Source of the DNA: a virus
DNA length: 32,157 nt
IMG/VR virus record: IMGVR_UViG_3300009169_000013
Location: 1 to 32,157 of that record
Strand: one strand, 5' to 3'
Part shown: positions 6,569-14,562 of the stretch, piece by piece
How positions within the stretch are numbered: position 1 is the first letter of the stretch
Layout: the number at the start of each line of letters is the position of its first letter
Program-made: the position numbers and the translations under genes
The notes under the pieces: model-generated
Told to the model about the DNA's origin: nothing
The model's input: only the letters and a program-made list of their open reading frames with translations
The model's database searches: none

Positions 6569-9256
6569 ATGGCTAATAAAAAAATAAGCGAACTTAACCC
6601 AATTGATGCACAGAATGTGCAAAAAGATATCGCTATCATACCATTCTCACAAGGAACTGAAACGTATAAATTAACAATTGAACAACTTGAATTGGTGATG
6701 CCTGGTATTGATGGCTCTAGCGGCACATCAGGCACAAGTGGCACAAGTGGTATAGATGGTTCATCTGGAACTAGCGGAACAAGTGGTATAAATGGCTCAT
6801 CTGGAACTAGTGGTACTAGCGGTAAAAGTGGTATAGATGGTTCATCTGGAACAAGCGGAACAAGCGGTATTGGTTCTTCAGGTACATCAGGTACATCAGG
6901 TATTGGTACAAATGGTTCGAGTGGCACTAGCGGTACATCTGGCCTAAACGGTTCAAGCGGAACAAGTGGTATAAATGGCTCATCTGGAACTAGTGGTACA
7001 AGTGGTATAAATGGCTCATCTGGAACTAGCGGTACAAGTGGTATTGGTTCTGATGGCTCAAGTGGAACTAGCGGTACTAGCGGTATTGGTTCTGATGGTT
7101 CAAGTGGCACATCTGGTACATCTGGAATAAATGGTAACGATGGTTCATCTGGAACTAGTGGTACAAGTGGTATTGGTTCTGATGGCTCAAGTGGAACTAG
7201 CGGTACTAGCGGTATTGGTTCTGATGGTTCAAGTGGTACATCAGGCACATCAGGAATAAATGGTAACGATGGCTCAAGTGGTACATCAGGCACATCGGGT
7301 ATAAATGGTAACGATGGCTCAAGCGGTACATCAGGAACATCAGGAATAAATGGTTCAAGTGGAACCAGCGGTACTAGCGGAATAAATGGCTCAAGTGGAA
7401 CTAGTGGCACATCTGGAACTTCGCCTGATGCGGCCTTATATGTACCTTTCGAAACACTTGAAGATGCCTCAGCTTTTACTGGTTGGTTAGATGGTGATAA
7501 TATAGATGTTTCTTATAATGTAACAAACAGAACTGTAACACTAACAGGCGATTTAACATATCAATTTAGAGGTAGAAAAACTACATTAGTTAGTCCTTTA
7601 ACATCTGCCGCACACGCAGATACAGTTGGAGCATGGTTCTATTCGTCATCTGATGGCGTAAATTTCGATTGGGTATTAAACACACCTTGGTTATTTGAAG
7701 ATATAATGGTGGCTTATGTTGCATACGATGGTGTAGCTGGTGATACTTTTTGTATTAAAGAAACACATGGCGTAATGGACTTTGAGAGTCATGAAGAATT
7801 TCACTCTCAAATAGGTACATATAGAGTAAATGGTGGCTCTTTAAAAGAAGGCACATATGCATTAAACACAGATACTGATGTTGCAACAACACCATCATTT
7901 AACCCAGCTTTGGTGAAAGATGAAGATGTATCTACTGTTATACCTGAATGGACGCAGGGGACATATACAACAATGTACATAGGTGCAACCTCATCGAGTG
8001 TATTTAGCACTACAAACGCATTCCCATTTTTATCAACTGGAAGTTACCTTAAGGTGAATGATGTAAACGCAGGAACTATCGCTGATGGTATAAGTGCTAG
8101 GTGGTATAACGTATATCAAATTATAATGCCTTGTGCAAGTGATTCACAATCACAAAAGTATAGAATGATTATGCTTCAACCACAAAGAACCTTTACATCA
8201 TTAGTATCGGCTCAAGCGGAAGATGTTAATTCAGTTGCTTTAGGTGAATTATCAACATTATCACCAGAATTTACATTATATGCTAGAATCACATATGAAA
8301 CTAAAAACACATATGCAAATACTGGTAAATTAATCATAGCAGGTGTTTCATACATAACAGGAAATAGATTATCATCTGTATCGCTAACTGGTGTAAGCAG
8401 CACCGACCACGCATCTCTTAGTAACTTAACATGGTTAAATTCTAACCACATTGGTAGTGCTAACAAATTAGCTGGTTTTAATGCTAGTGGTATTGCGGTT
8501 GAGTATGATTTAGGTGCATCTGGAACTTCTGGAACTTCTGGAACTTCGGGTATAAATGGAACAAGTGGCTCAAGTGGAACTAGTGGCACAAGTTTTCTTG
8601 CTGAGACTGTTTATCAATTTGACCCATATACTGGCCTTATTATTACACCTGACAATGGTGAATATGTTATAATGAATAACGCTCCATGGAGTGGTTTCAT
8701 TACATCTTTAACAACTCAAACGGTAGCTGGTTCTTGTAATATAGCAGTGATGATAAATGGTGCAACCGCATCTGGTTTTGCTACTGCAAGCACTACTTCA
8801 CAGGCTGTTATAACTGGTTCAGTTTCTTTTGTATCAACCGATGATATATCTGTTAATCTTACAAATAATAGTAGTGCTACTGATTTAAATTATACCATAG
8901 TATTACAAAGAGATGCCAATTTAGGCAGATCTGGTACTAGTGGAAGTAGCGGAATATCAGGTTCGAGCGGTACGAGTGGTACATCTGGTTTTGGTTCAAG
9001 CGGTACGAGTGGTACTAGCGGCACTAGTATATCATACATATTAAAATCTGGAACATTTACTACACCAGGCGTAGCAGATTACACTGTGAATTTTGGTACA
9101 CCATTCCCAAATACCAACTACGCGGTTGTATTTACACCATACCAATTAGAAAGTTCTACACCAGCGATAGTTAGTAAAGCGGTTGGTAGTTTTGTTATTG
9201 ACCCGTTTGCTGGGGGTACATATGATTGGATAGCGGTATCTCACAATAACGCATAG
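6569..9256 (+). CDS. Collagen-like tail fibre protein 1
   Basis: The 895-residue fibre begins with a short attachment-type segment (KKISELNPIDAQ, then an IAIIPFSQG strand). About 235 residues of Gly-X-Y repeats dominated by SGTSGTSG, GINGSSG and GIGSDG follow. A central globular region (about 290-650) contains a Trp/Tyr-rich beta domain and the element DHASLSNLTWLNSNHIG, typical of trimeric fibre shafts. A second short Gly-X-Y block leads to a ~110-residue beta module (FLAETVYQFDPY to VLQRDANL), which is duplicated in the gene at 28789. A third Gly-X-Y block and a C-terminal ~75-residue domain ending DWIAVSHNNA close the protein. It probably recognises the host surface. The repeats contain essentially no proline. 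Confidence 0.85.
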   Translation: MANKKISELNPIDAQNVQKDIAIIPFSQGTETYKLTIEQLELVMPGIDGSSGTSGTSGTSGIDGSSGTSGTSGINGSSGTSGTSGKSGIDGSSGTSGTSGIGSSGTSGTSGIGTNGSSGTSGTSGLNGSSGTSGINGSSGTSGTSGINGSSGTSGTSGIGSDGSSGTSGTSGIGSDGSSGTSGTSGINGNDGSSGTSGTSGIGSDGSSGTSGTSGIGSDGSSGTSGTSGINGNDGSSGTSGTSGINGNDGSSGTSGTSGINGSSGTSGTSGINGSSGTSGTSGTSPDAALYVPFETLEDASAFTGWLDGDNIDVSYNVTNRTVTLTGDLTYQFRGRKTTLVSPLTSAAHADTVGAWFYSSSDGVNFDWVLNTPWLFEDIMVAYVAYDGVAGDTFCIKETHGVMDFESHEEFHSQIGTYRVNGGSLKEGTYALNTDTDVATTPSFNPALVKDEDVSTVIPEWTQGTYTTMYIGATSSSVFSTTNAFPFLSTGSYLKVNDVNAGTIADGISARWYNVYQIIMPCASDSQSQKYRMIMLQPQRTFTSLVSAQAEDVNSVALGELSTLSPEFTLYARITYETKNTYANTGKLIIAGVSYITGNRLSSVSLTGVSSTDHASLSNLTWLNSNHIGSANKLAGFNASGIAVEYDLGASGTSGTSGTSGINGTSGSSGTSGTSFLAETVYQFDPYTGLIITPDNGEYVIMNNAPWSGFITSLTTQTVAGSCNIAVMINGATASGFATASTTSQAVITGSVSFVSTDDISVNLTNNSSATDLNYTIVLQRDANLGRSGTSGSSGISGSSGTSGTSGFGSSGTSGTSGTSISYILKSGTFTTPGVADYTVNFGTPFPNTNYAVVFTPYQLESSTPAIVSKAVGSFVIDPFAGGTYDWIAVSHNNA
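6704..7420 (+). repeat. Gly-X-Y coding repeat block of fibre 1
   Basis: About 240 codons of irregular 9-, 18- and 27-base units encode SGTSG, GINGSSG and GIGSDGSSG. Synonymous codons vary widely (AGT, AGC, TCA, TCT for Ser), so the DNA repeat is more degenerate than the protein repeat. Short interruptions such as GIG break the triplet register. The opposite strand stays open as a Pro/Val/Leu-rich shadow frame, which is not a gene. Confidence 0.9.
8512..9030 (+). repeat. Mobile-looking beta module bracketed by Gly-X-Y blocks
   Basis: Gly-X-Y coding DNA at 8512-8592 and 8932-9026 flanks a ~110-codon module. The module is about three quarters identical in protein to the one at 31580-31910, which is bracketed in the same way. 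The arrangement suggests domain transfer by recombination between the flanking repeats. Confidence 0.8.
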
Positions 9257-9275
9257 TAAAAAAAACGTATAATAT

Positions 9276-11144
9276 ATGAGTTATTTAATTTTCATAGCCG
9301 AACAGCCGATAAGATATCGAACAAGTTGGGTGACAACTGCCTCAAATGAGCAGATCACTTTGCCTTTACAAGCAAGTGGTTCCTATGATTTCATAGTAGA
9401 TTGGGGTGATAATAGCGGTATTGACTATATAACTGCTTATAATCAAGCGGAAACCACACACACATATGTGGTTGCTGGGACGTATACTGTTTCAATTCGT
9501 GGTTTAATAAATGGGTTTGCTTTCGATGGAGCTGGCGATATAAGTAAAATACGTGATGTATTGGAGTGGGGTTCTGTGTGGGTGGTTCAAGATATGTTTC
9601 GAGGAGCCACTGGTTTAACCTCATCATTATCTCCAATAGATGTGCCGATTAATATAGCTACCGATATAAGTGAGGTATTTGACAGCACCGCAGTTGTAAC
9701 TGTAGCTAATCTTAATTCATGGAACGTTAGTGGAGTTTTAAATACACGTTCAATGTTTGCGGCCAGCGACTTTAATCAGGACATATCGGCTTGGGACATA
9801 ACTTCCCTAGATAATATGAATGGTATGTTCTCAGGTAGTTCTCTTACATATTCGGTTTCGGCTTGGGACACGAGTTCAGTTACTACTATGCAAACAGTTT
9901 TCGCAAATTCACCATATAATGCACCACTGGACTGGGACGTAAGTAATGTGATATATTTCGATGGTATGTTCTCAGGAAATACTGTTTTTAATCAGGACAT
10001 TTCAGCATGGGACACCTCTAGTGCTGGCACATTTTCATCTATGTTCTCAGGTGCTACAAGTTTCGACCAAAATATTGGCGGTTGGACAATCAGTAGTTTA
10101 GTTGCTGCTGATAATATGTTCAATGCAGTTACATTATCTGAAACAAATTATGATTCTTTATTGGCTGCTTGGGGTACAAGCTCTAAATCGCCTAATGATG
10201 ATGTTGTTTTTTCTGGTGGTAATAGTATTTATTGTTCAGCAGAAGCAGTTGCGGGTAGAGATTATTTAGTTACAACTAAAAACTGGACTGTGACCGATGG
10301 TGGTAAATGTCCATCTTATTTTTATGATGATTTTGCTGCATCTACGGTGGGTTTAAGTTTAAGAAAACTTATCTCTACTGCTACAAATTGTATTAGAGTA
10401 AGAAGAGCCAGCGATAGTACTTTATTAGTTATAGGTTTTGATGGTGATGATTTAGATACCGCTGCAATTGAAACATTCTGTTCAGGTACAACAGGTTATG
10501 TTGAAACATGGTATGGTCAGAATGGCACATGGGACTATACACAACCTACCGCTGCAAACCAACCACGTATATATGCCAGTGGTGCTATATTAACTTCTAA
10601 TGGCAAACCTGTTGTCGATTTCACAAATGTTGGCAATCATTGTTTTATGCGAACAACTTCAACCGCTAATAGATTAGCATCAAATCAAGCTTATAATACA
10701 CACGCGGTTATAACTATAAATAGTAACCCTATTGTATTTTATAATTGGGTTCCTGTTAGTAATTCTACAACAAACCCAGTTGGTGTGGTAACTATCTATC
10801 AAGGTGCATCTGGTGGTGATCCTGGTTATGGGTTCCAGAAACCTGGTGTTAATACTGTCTTCCCTTCACCACAAGTGGTATCTGATAATGTACAACAAAT
10901 ACAACAAATATGGAATAGAGATGGTACAGGAACTGCTCACCACGTGTTATATCTTAATGATGAATTAGAGGCTACTGTTAACGGTACTGGTACAGCAACA
11001 TCAGGTACATCATACTCCATGATAGGTACATCAAATCTAGGTTTCCGTGCCAAATTACAAGAGTTGATAGTGTATGCCAACTTTACTCAAACAGAGCAAG
11101 CAGATATGGCCGCAAATATAAATGCATATTGGGGTGTTTATTAA
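9276..11144 (+). CDS. Tail fibre/adhesin: PKD-like, BspA-type repeats and AbfB-like domain
   Basis: The 622-residue protein has three recognisable parts. Residues ~20-76 resemble a PKD fold (FIVDWGDNSG and THTYVVAGTYTVSIRG). Residues ~105-285 carry BspA-like (DUF285) repeats of ~24 residues with the FNQDISAWDTSS and MFSGATSFDQNIGGW signatures, known from bacterial surface proteins. From about 349, YDDFAASTVGLSLRKL, IRVRRASDSTL and VETWYGQNG resemble the N-terminal catalytic-type domain of alpha-L-arabinofuranosidase B. A LamG-like beta region follows. The gene is 19 bases after fibre 1. A host glycan-binding or glycan-degrading fibre is the likely role. Catalysis cannot be confirmed from the sequence alone. 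Confidence 0.75.
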   Translation: MSYLIFIAEQPIRYRTSWVTTASNEQITLPLQASGSYDFIVDWGDNSGIDYITAYNQAETTHTYVVAGTYTVSIRGLINGFAFDGAGDISKIRDVLEWGSVWVVQDMFRGATGLTSSLSPIDVPINIATDISEVFDSTAVVTVANLNSWNVSGVLNTRSMFAASDFNQDISAWDITSLDNMNGMFSGSSLTYSVSAWDTSSVTTMQTVFANSPYNAPLDWDVSNVIYFDGMFSGNTVFNQDISAWDTSSAGTFSSMFSGATSFDQNIGGWTISSLVAADNMFNAVTLSETNYDSLLAAWGTSSKSPNDDVVFSGGNSIYCSAEAVAGRDYLVTTKNWTVTDGGKCPSYFYDDFAASTVGLSLRKLISTATNCIRVRRASDSTLLVIGFDGDDLDTAAIETFCSGTTGYVETWYGQNGTWDYTQPTAANQPRIYASGAILTSNGKPVVDFTNVGNHCFMRTTSTANRLASNQAYNTHAVITINSNPIVFYNWVPVSNSTTNPVGVVTIYQGASGGDPGYGFQKPGVNTVFPSPQVVSDNVQQIQQIWNRDGTGTAHHVLYLNDELEATVNGTGTATSGTSYSMIGTSNLGFRAKLQELIVYANFTQTEQADMAANINAYWGVY

Positions 11145-11159
11145 AAAAATAATAATAGT

Positions 11160-11516
11160 ATGAGCAACGAATTTAAAAGCAAAGGCGCAACGTATCATTT
11201 TTATATCATTAATGACGATTTAGGTTTGGTCACTGGCCGTTTATATAACAAACAGGTAATAACTACCAATCGTGATTTTGTCTTATTTGAATACTTGGAC
11301 GAATACCTAGATGAAATGAAAAAAATAGATGCTGATTTCGATAAAAAACTTAAAAAAGATGAAAATAAATATGTTTATTTCTTACACGATTATGAACTAG
11401 ATTTTCTTAATGGTATTAAAACGAAAAAAGAGTATCGACTTAAAAAGGATGGGTATGATAAAGAAGAAAAAGAACCGAAACCAATAGCGATCGGTTCTAC
11501 TCAATCTATGATGTAA
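11160..11516 (+). CDS. Hypothetical protein, 118 residues
   Basis: No family is recognised. The protein is highly charged: an N-terminal part with a short beta-like segment (YHFYIINDDLGLVTGRLYN), an acidic helix (EYLDEYLDEMKKIDADFDKKL) and a Lys/Glu-rich C-terminus. There is no signal peptide or membrane segment. The gene begins 15 bases after the fibre gene and is followed by the compound palindrome array, so it is probably the last gene of the fibre unit. A fibre chaperone or assembly factor would fit this position, but nothing in the sequence proves it. Confidence 0.6.
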   Translation: MSNEFKSKGATYHFYIINDDLGLVTGRLYNKQVITTNRDFVLFEYLDEYLDEMKKIDADFDKKLKKDENKYVYFLHDYELDFLNGIKTKKEYRLKKDGYDKEEKEPKPIAIGSTQSMM

Positions 11517-11519
11517 TGT

Positions 11520-11566
11520 GGTGTGATGGTGTGATGGTGTGATTAACACCTTAACACCTTAACACC
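11520..11566 (+). repeat. Compound palindrome: (GGTGTGAT)x3 then (TTAACACC)x3
   Basis: Three GGTGTGAT units at 11520-11543 are followed by TAACACC and two TTAACACC units to 11566. The centre (11536-11550) is a standard 15-base element, GGTGTGATTAACACC. The outer repeats are extra half-sites, so the RNA could form one long nested hairpin. It sits in the 124-base gap before the portal gene. Confidence 0.9.
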
Positions 11567-11640
11567 TTAAGAACACAATTCTATTTAATTCCATTATATG
11601 TAGTTCATCACACCACCTTAAAAAATAAATTAAACACAAT

Positions 11641-12792
11641 ATGGGTCTTTTTGATAAAAAACCAGATAATGTAAATATAAACCCAAATGATTTCATCGCA
11701 GGACTCTCTATGAACCGCGTAGAAATACCAAAGCTTACAGAATCAGCAAATTATAAATTCATAAATTACGGTGCTAATAATGCTTATCCGCAATATTTGG
11801 TTGAGTTAAGTAAAACAAGTGCATTACACCGTACACTTATTGAAAACAAAGCGAAAATGGTGGCTGGGGGTGATATAACTATAAATGATCTTCAAATAGA
11901 TGCCTATATCGATACTTTAAATGGTACACAACAAATGCGTGTGCAGAATTTGTTCTATAATTCAAAATACCCACTACGTGATTGGCTAAAACGTACAGCA
12001 TATGACTACCAACTATTTGGCGCATATACCACAGAAGTTATTTGGTCTAATGATTTCGAGTTTATTAAAATTATGAAACATATAGACACATCTAAAATAA
12101 GAAGCGGTGCGTATAACAAAAATGGTGAGGTTGATACCTTCTATTTTAGCCGTAATTGGACTACTTGGCAGACAAAAAACATCACACCGATAGCAATTTT
12201 CGATACAGAAGATGACCAAAATTTGAACCAACTGATTTATAAAAAGAATTATTACCCAGATTTGGAATATTATTCACTACCAGATTATATCGGTGGGTTG
12301 AGTTATATTAATCTAGATTCCGAATTGGGGTTATTTAATTTATCACATATTCAGAATGGTTTGAACCCAGGTCTTATATTTAAACTACCTTTTCAATTCA
12401 AATCTACTGAAGAAAAGGCAGCGTTTATGCTCGAATTTATGAACCATTATCAAGGAGCAAGAAATAATAAAAACCCTTTGATATTAGCAAAAAATGGCGA
12501 CCAAAGCTGGGACATCGAAAAAGTGGAAGTACCTAACTTCGATGCTCAGTTAATAGCATTAGCAGACCATATCTTGCAGGAGTTAATTTTTGCACACAGA
12601 ATTACTAATGGTGCTTTGGTAGGGTTACAAACAAGTGGTAAATTAGGAACTACAAATGCGGAGGAACTAGAATTTAGCGCATCACAATTCGACAAATTCG
12701 TTATAGAACCTGCTCGTTTAATGTTGGAGGAAACTGTTGAAGACGTTATGAGAACGCATGGACTTGATGTAAAAGTAAAAATAATTAATTAA
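11641..12792 (+). CDS. Portal protein
   Basis: The 383-residue protein fits the HK97/PBSX-like phage portal family, the dodecameric channel at the head vertex. Supporting elements are the N-terminal clip/stem region with NKAKMVAGGDITI, PLRDWLKRTAYDYQLFGAY near 110-130, and the characteristic LEYYSLPDYIGGLSYINLD. These are followed by IQNGLNPGLIFKLPF and the HHH-rich C-terminal crown region (LADHILQELIFAHRITNGAL). The length is slightly short for the family but includes all main segments. A compound palindrome array lies upstream and the connector gene starts 3 bases downstream. In most phages the portal follows the large terminase; here about 15 kb of structural genes lies between them. Confidence 0.85.
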   Translation: MGLFDKKPDNVNINPNDFIAGLSMNRVEIPKLTESANYKFINYGANNAYPQYLVELSKTSALHRTLIENKAKMVAGGDITINDLQIDAYIDTLNGTQQMRVQNLFYNSKYPLRDWLKRTAYDYQLFGAYTTEVIWSNDFEFIKIMKHIDTSKIRSGAYNKNGEVDTFYFSRNWTTWQTKNITPIAIFDTEDDQNLNQLIYKKNYYPDLEYYSLPDYIGGLSYINLDSELGLFNLSHIQNGLNPGLIFKLPFQFKSTEEKAAFMLEFMNHYQGARNNKNPLILAKNGDQSWDIEKVEVPNFDAQLIALADHILQELIFAHRITNGALVGLQTSGKLGTTNAEELEFSASQFDKFVIEPARLMLEETVEDVMRTHGLDVKVKIIN

Positions 12793-12795
12793 TAT

Positions 12796-13359
12796 ATGGC
12801 GGCTTATTTTTTCAGCGAAAATTGGTTAAAAGCCAATTCACCAGTAACCAAAAACATGGACTACGAAGATTTGAGACCTTTTATCGAGGTGGCTCAAGAG
12901 ACAATCGTATTGCCTCGTATTGGCCGTGCCTTGTATAACAGATTATTGGAGTCAATTGAACTAGTAGATTATAATGCAGATGAACTGGAACTGATAAAAA
13001 TAATTAGACCAGTAGCGGCATATCAAACCATATACTTAGCTTTCCCTTTTTTACAAACAAAACTACGTAATGCAGGAATAGTTAAAAATGGTGATGCGAT
13101 GATACAAACCATATCTGGAAAGGAAATGGAAGTGTTGCGGTCAGAAATAAATCAAATGTCAGGTTTTTACCTTAATAAATTAGTAGATTATCTATGTGTT
13201 TATAGTTCAAAATTCCCCCAGTATAACTCATCTGAACCTTTACAAGATAAGGTTGGTGGTGCTACATTCGATTACGGAGGCTTTCTACCTTTTAAATCAG
13301 GTTTATCACATCGTGATGATGATTTAATAAGAAAAATGATAAATTATAAAAAACTATAA
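12796..13359 (+). CDS. Head-tail connector protein, DUF6712-like
   Basis: The 187-residue, mainly helical protein contains DLRPFIEVAQETIVLPRIGRALY near 26-48, the pattern I associate with DUF6712 and gp6-like head completion adaptors. A long helical middle (IIRPVAAYQTIYLAFPFL) and a C-terminal arm follow. It begins 3 bases after the portal gene and would dock under the portal ring. It is probably translated with the portal. Assignment is by pattern and synteny; the specific adaptor ring cannot be decided. Confidence 0.65.
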   Translation: MAAYFFSENWLKANSPVTKNMDYEDLRPFIEVAQETIVLPRIGRALYNRLLESIELVDYNADELELIKIIRPVAAYQTIYLAFPFLQTKLRNAGIVKNGDAMIQTISGKEMEVLRSEINQMSGFYLNKLVDYLCVYSSKFPQYNSSEPLQDKVGGATFDYGGFLPFKSGLSHRDDDLIRKMINYKKL

Positions 13360-13363
13360 ACAT

Positions 13364-13624
13364 ATGATAACATTTAAAGACCTAACAGATGTACTGTTTG
13401 TAATCGGTGGTGCATTATTGAGCATAATTGGTTACTTTCTATCATCGAGTATAAAAGATATAAAAGACGTGATTATTAAAACAAATATAATAGAAAACCG
13501 CTTAGATGTAGTTAAGAATGATTACATGAATAAGTACGATAACTTGACTGATAAGCTAGATGATCTTAAAACGACTATCATGACCCTAACAGCAGCTATA
13601 AACAAACTAAATGATAAGAAATAA
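13364..13624 (+). CDS. Small membrane-anchored coiled-coil protein
   Basis: This 86-residue protein has one hydrophobic segment near residues 8-28 (VLFVIGGALLSIIGYFL), followed by a ~55-residue amphipathic coiled coil (NRLDVVKNDYMNKYDNLTDK and so on). It lies between head-completion genes, spaced 4 and 5 bases from its neighbours. A single N-terminal membrane helix plus coiled coil fits a holin/spanin-type accessory or a membrane-associated entry factor. No family was recognised. It is one of two plausible lysis-related membrane proteins in a genome with no evident endolysin. Confidence 0.6.
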   Translation: MITFKDLTDVLFVIGGALLSIIGYFLSSSIKDIKDVIIKTNIIENRLDVVKNDYMNKYDNLTDKLDDLKTTIMTLTAAINKLNDKK

Positions 13625-13629
13625 AAACC

Positions 13630-14088
13630 ATGAGTTTAATCAAAATAATAAACACTATACAAAGTCTAGCTGAAAATCATGCTGATATCGGTAGTTTTGG
13701 CTATGGTTTTGAGTTTGATATTGAGACACAAAAAGAAAGTACTCAAAATTACGTGCAGTTGTTTTGCCAACCAATTAACACACAAGTTAATACTGGCCGA
13801 AATACTAGCACTAATGATAGAAGATTTAGGTTATGGGCTTATGATTTAGTTCGTCAGGACGAATTGAATAAAATAAGTGTTTGGAATGACTGTGAGGCGA
13901 TATTAATTGATATTATTCGCCAATTAAATTATGGAAGTAATGATTATAAATTAATTAATAACCCAGTATTGATTCCTATTTATGGCCGATTTGGTGAAAA
14001 TGTAAGTGGTTACTTCACTGAAATATCTGTTCAAACTAGTGAATCAAATGGAAATTGTTTTGTGCCAAGCAAAATCGATGAACTATAA
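13630..14088 (+). CDS. Putative tail terminator/completion protein
   Basis: The 152-residue protein starts with SLIKIINTIQSLAENHADIGSF, a family common in Bacteroidetes phages between connector and gp10-like genes. The central part alternates strands (NYVQLFCQPINTQVN, RRFRLWAYDLV), with a helix WNDCEAILIDIIRQL, resembling the alpha/beta plan of lambda gpU-type tail terminators. The last base of its stop is the first base of the next ATG (TAATG), implying translational coupling. The role is inferred from position and secondary-structure pattern. Confidence 0.5.
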   Translation: MSLIKIINTIQSLAENHADIGSFGYGFEFDIETQKESTQNYVQLFCQPINTQVNTGRNTSTNDRRFRLWAYDLVRQDELNKISVWNDCEAILIDIIRQLNYGSNDYKLINNPVLIPIYGRFGENVSGYFTEISVQTSESNGNCFVPSKIDEL

Positions 14089-14552
14089 TGGAACAAAGTG
14101 AATTCATAGCCTTATTAGAAAAACTTGGCGAAGATTTGAGTTTTAAAATAGTTAAAATATTAGAAACTAAGAATAAAAGAGCCACTGGTGATTTAATTAA
14201 CTCAATTGATTATGCTATTGGTGCTAGGAAAGGAGAATATTTTGTACAGTTATTAGCTGAGAATTACTGGTCGTTCATTAATTACGGCTTCAAAGCACAC
14301 TGGATCCCGATTCAACCACTTAAAGATTGGGCAGCAGTGAAAGGACTACCAGAAAGTGTAGCATATGCAACGCGCTGGAAGTATAGACCAGAAGGTGGTG
14401 TTGATATGATGGGACTATTTTTTTTAGAAGAAGCAATAAGAGGTCTAGAGGCCGAATATGCAAAGGAAATCGAATCTGCGTTTGGTTCCAACCTAGAAGA
14501 AGAAACATTCAAAAAGTTCAGTAATGCGTTTAAAGCATTAGGTAAAAGATAA
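14088..14552 (+). CDS. HK97 gp10-like neck/tail completion protein
   Basis: The 154-residue protein has the gp10-like pattern: an N-terminal helix, then RATGDLINSIDYAIG near 31-45, EYFVQLLAENYWSFINYGFKA, and IPIQPLKDWAAVKGLP. A C-terminal Gly/Glu-rich helix (FFLEEAIRGLEAEYAKEI) follows. These proteins join head to tail in lambda and HK97-like phages. The start overlaps the previous stop by one base, so the two are probably made together. The match in the motif GDLxxSI and the Trp-rich middle is good. Confidence 0.65.
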   Translation: MEQSEFIALLEKLGEDLSFKIVKILETKNKRATGDLINSIDYAIGARKGEYFVQLLAENYWSFINYGFKAHWIPIQPLKDWAAVKGLPESVAYATRWKYRPEGGVDMMGLFFLEEAIRGLEAEYAKEIESAFGSNLEEETFKKFSNAFKALGKR

Positions 14553-14562
14553 AGGGTATAAC

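Noticed and set aside
6505-7410. Long - strand open frame encoding Pro/Leu/Val-rich repeats (PLVPLEPFIP type)
   Set aside because: It is the mirror of the Gly-X-Y coding repeat on the + strand. Similar shadows occur opposite every such block (8212-8589, 31263-31577, 31914-32135), and none has a plausible start context.
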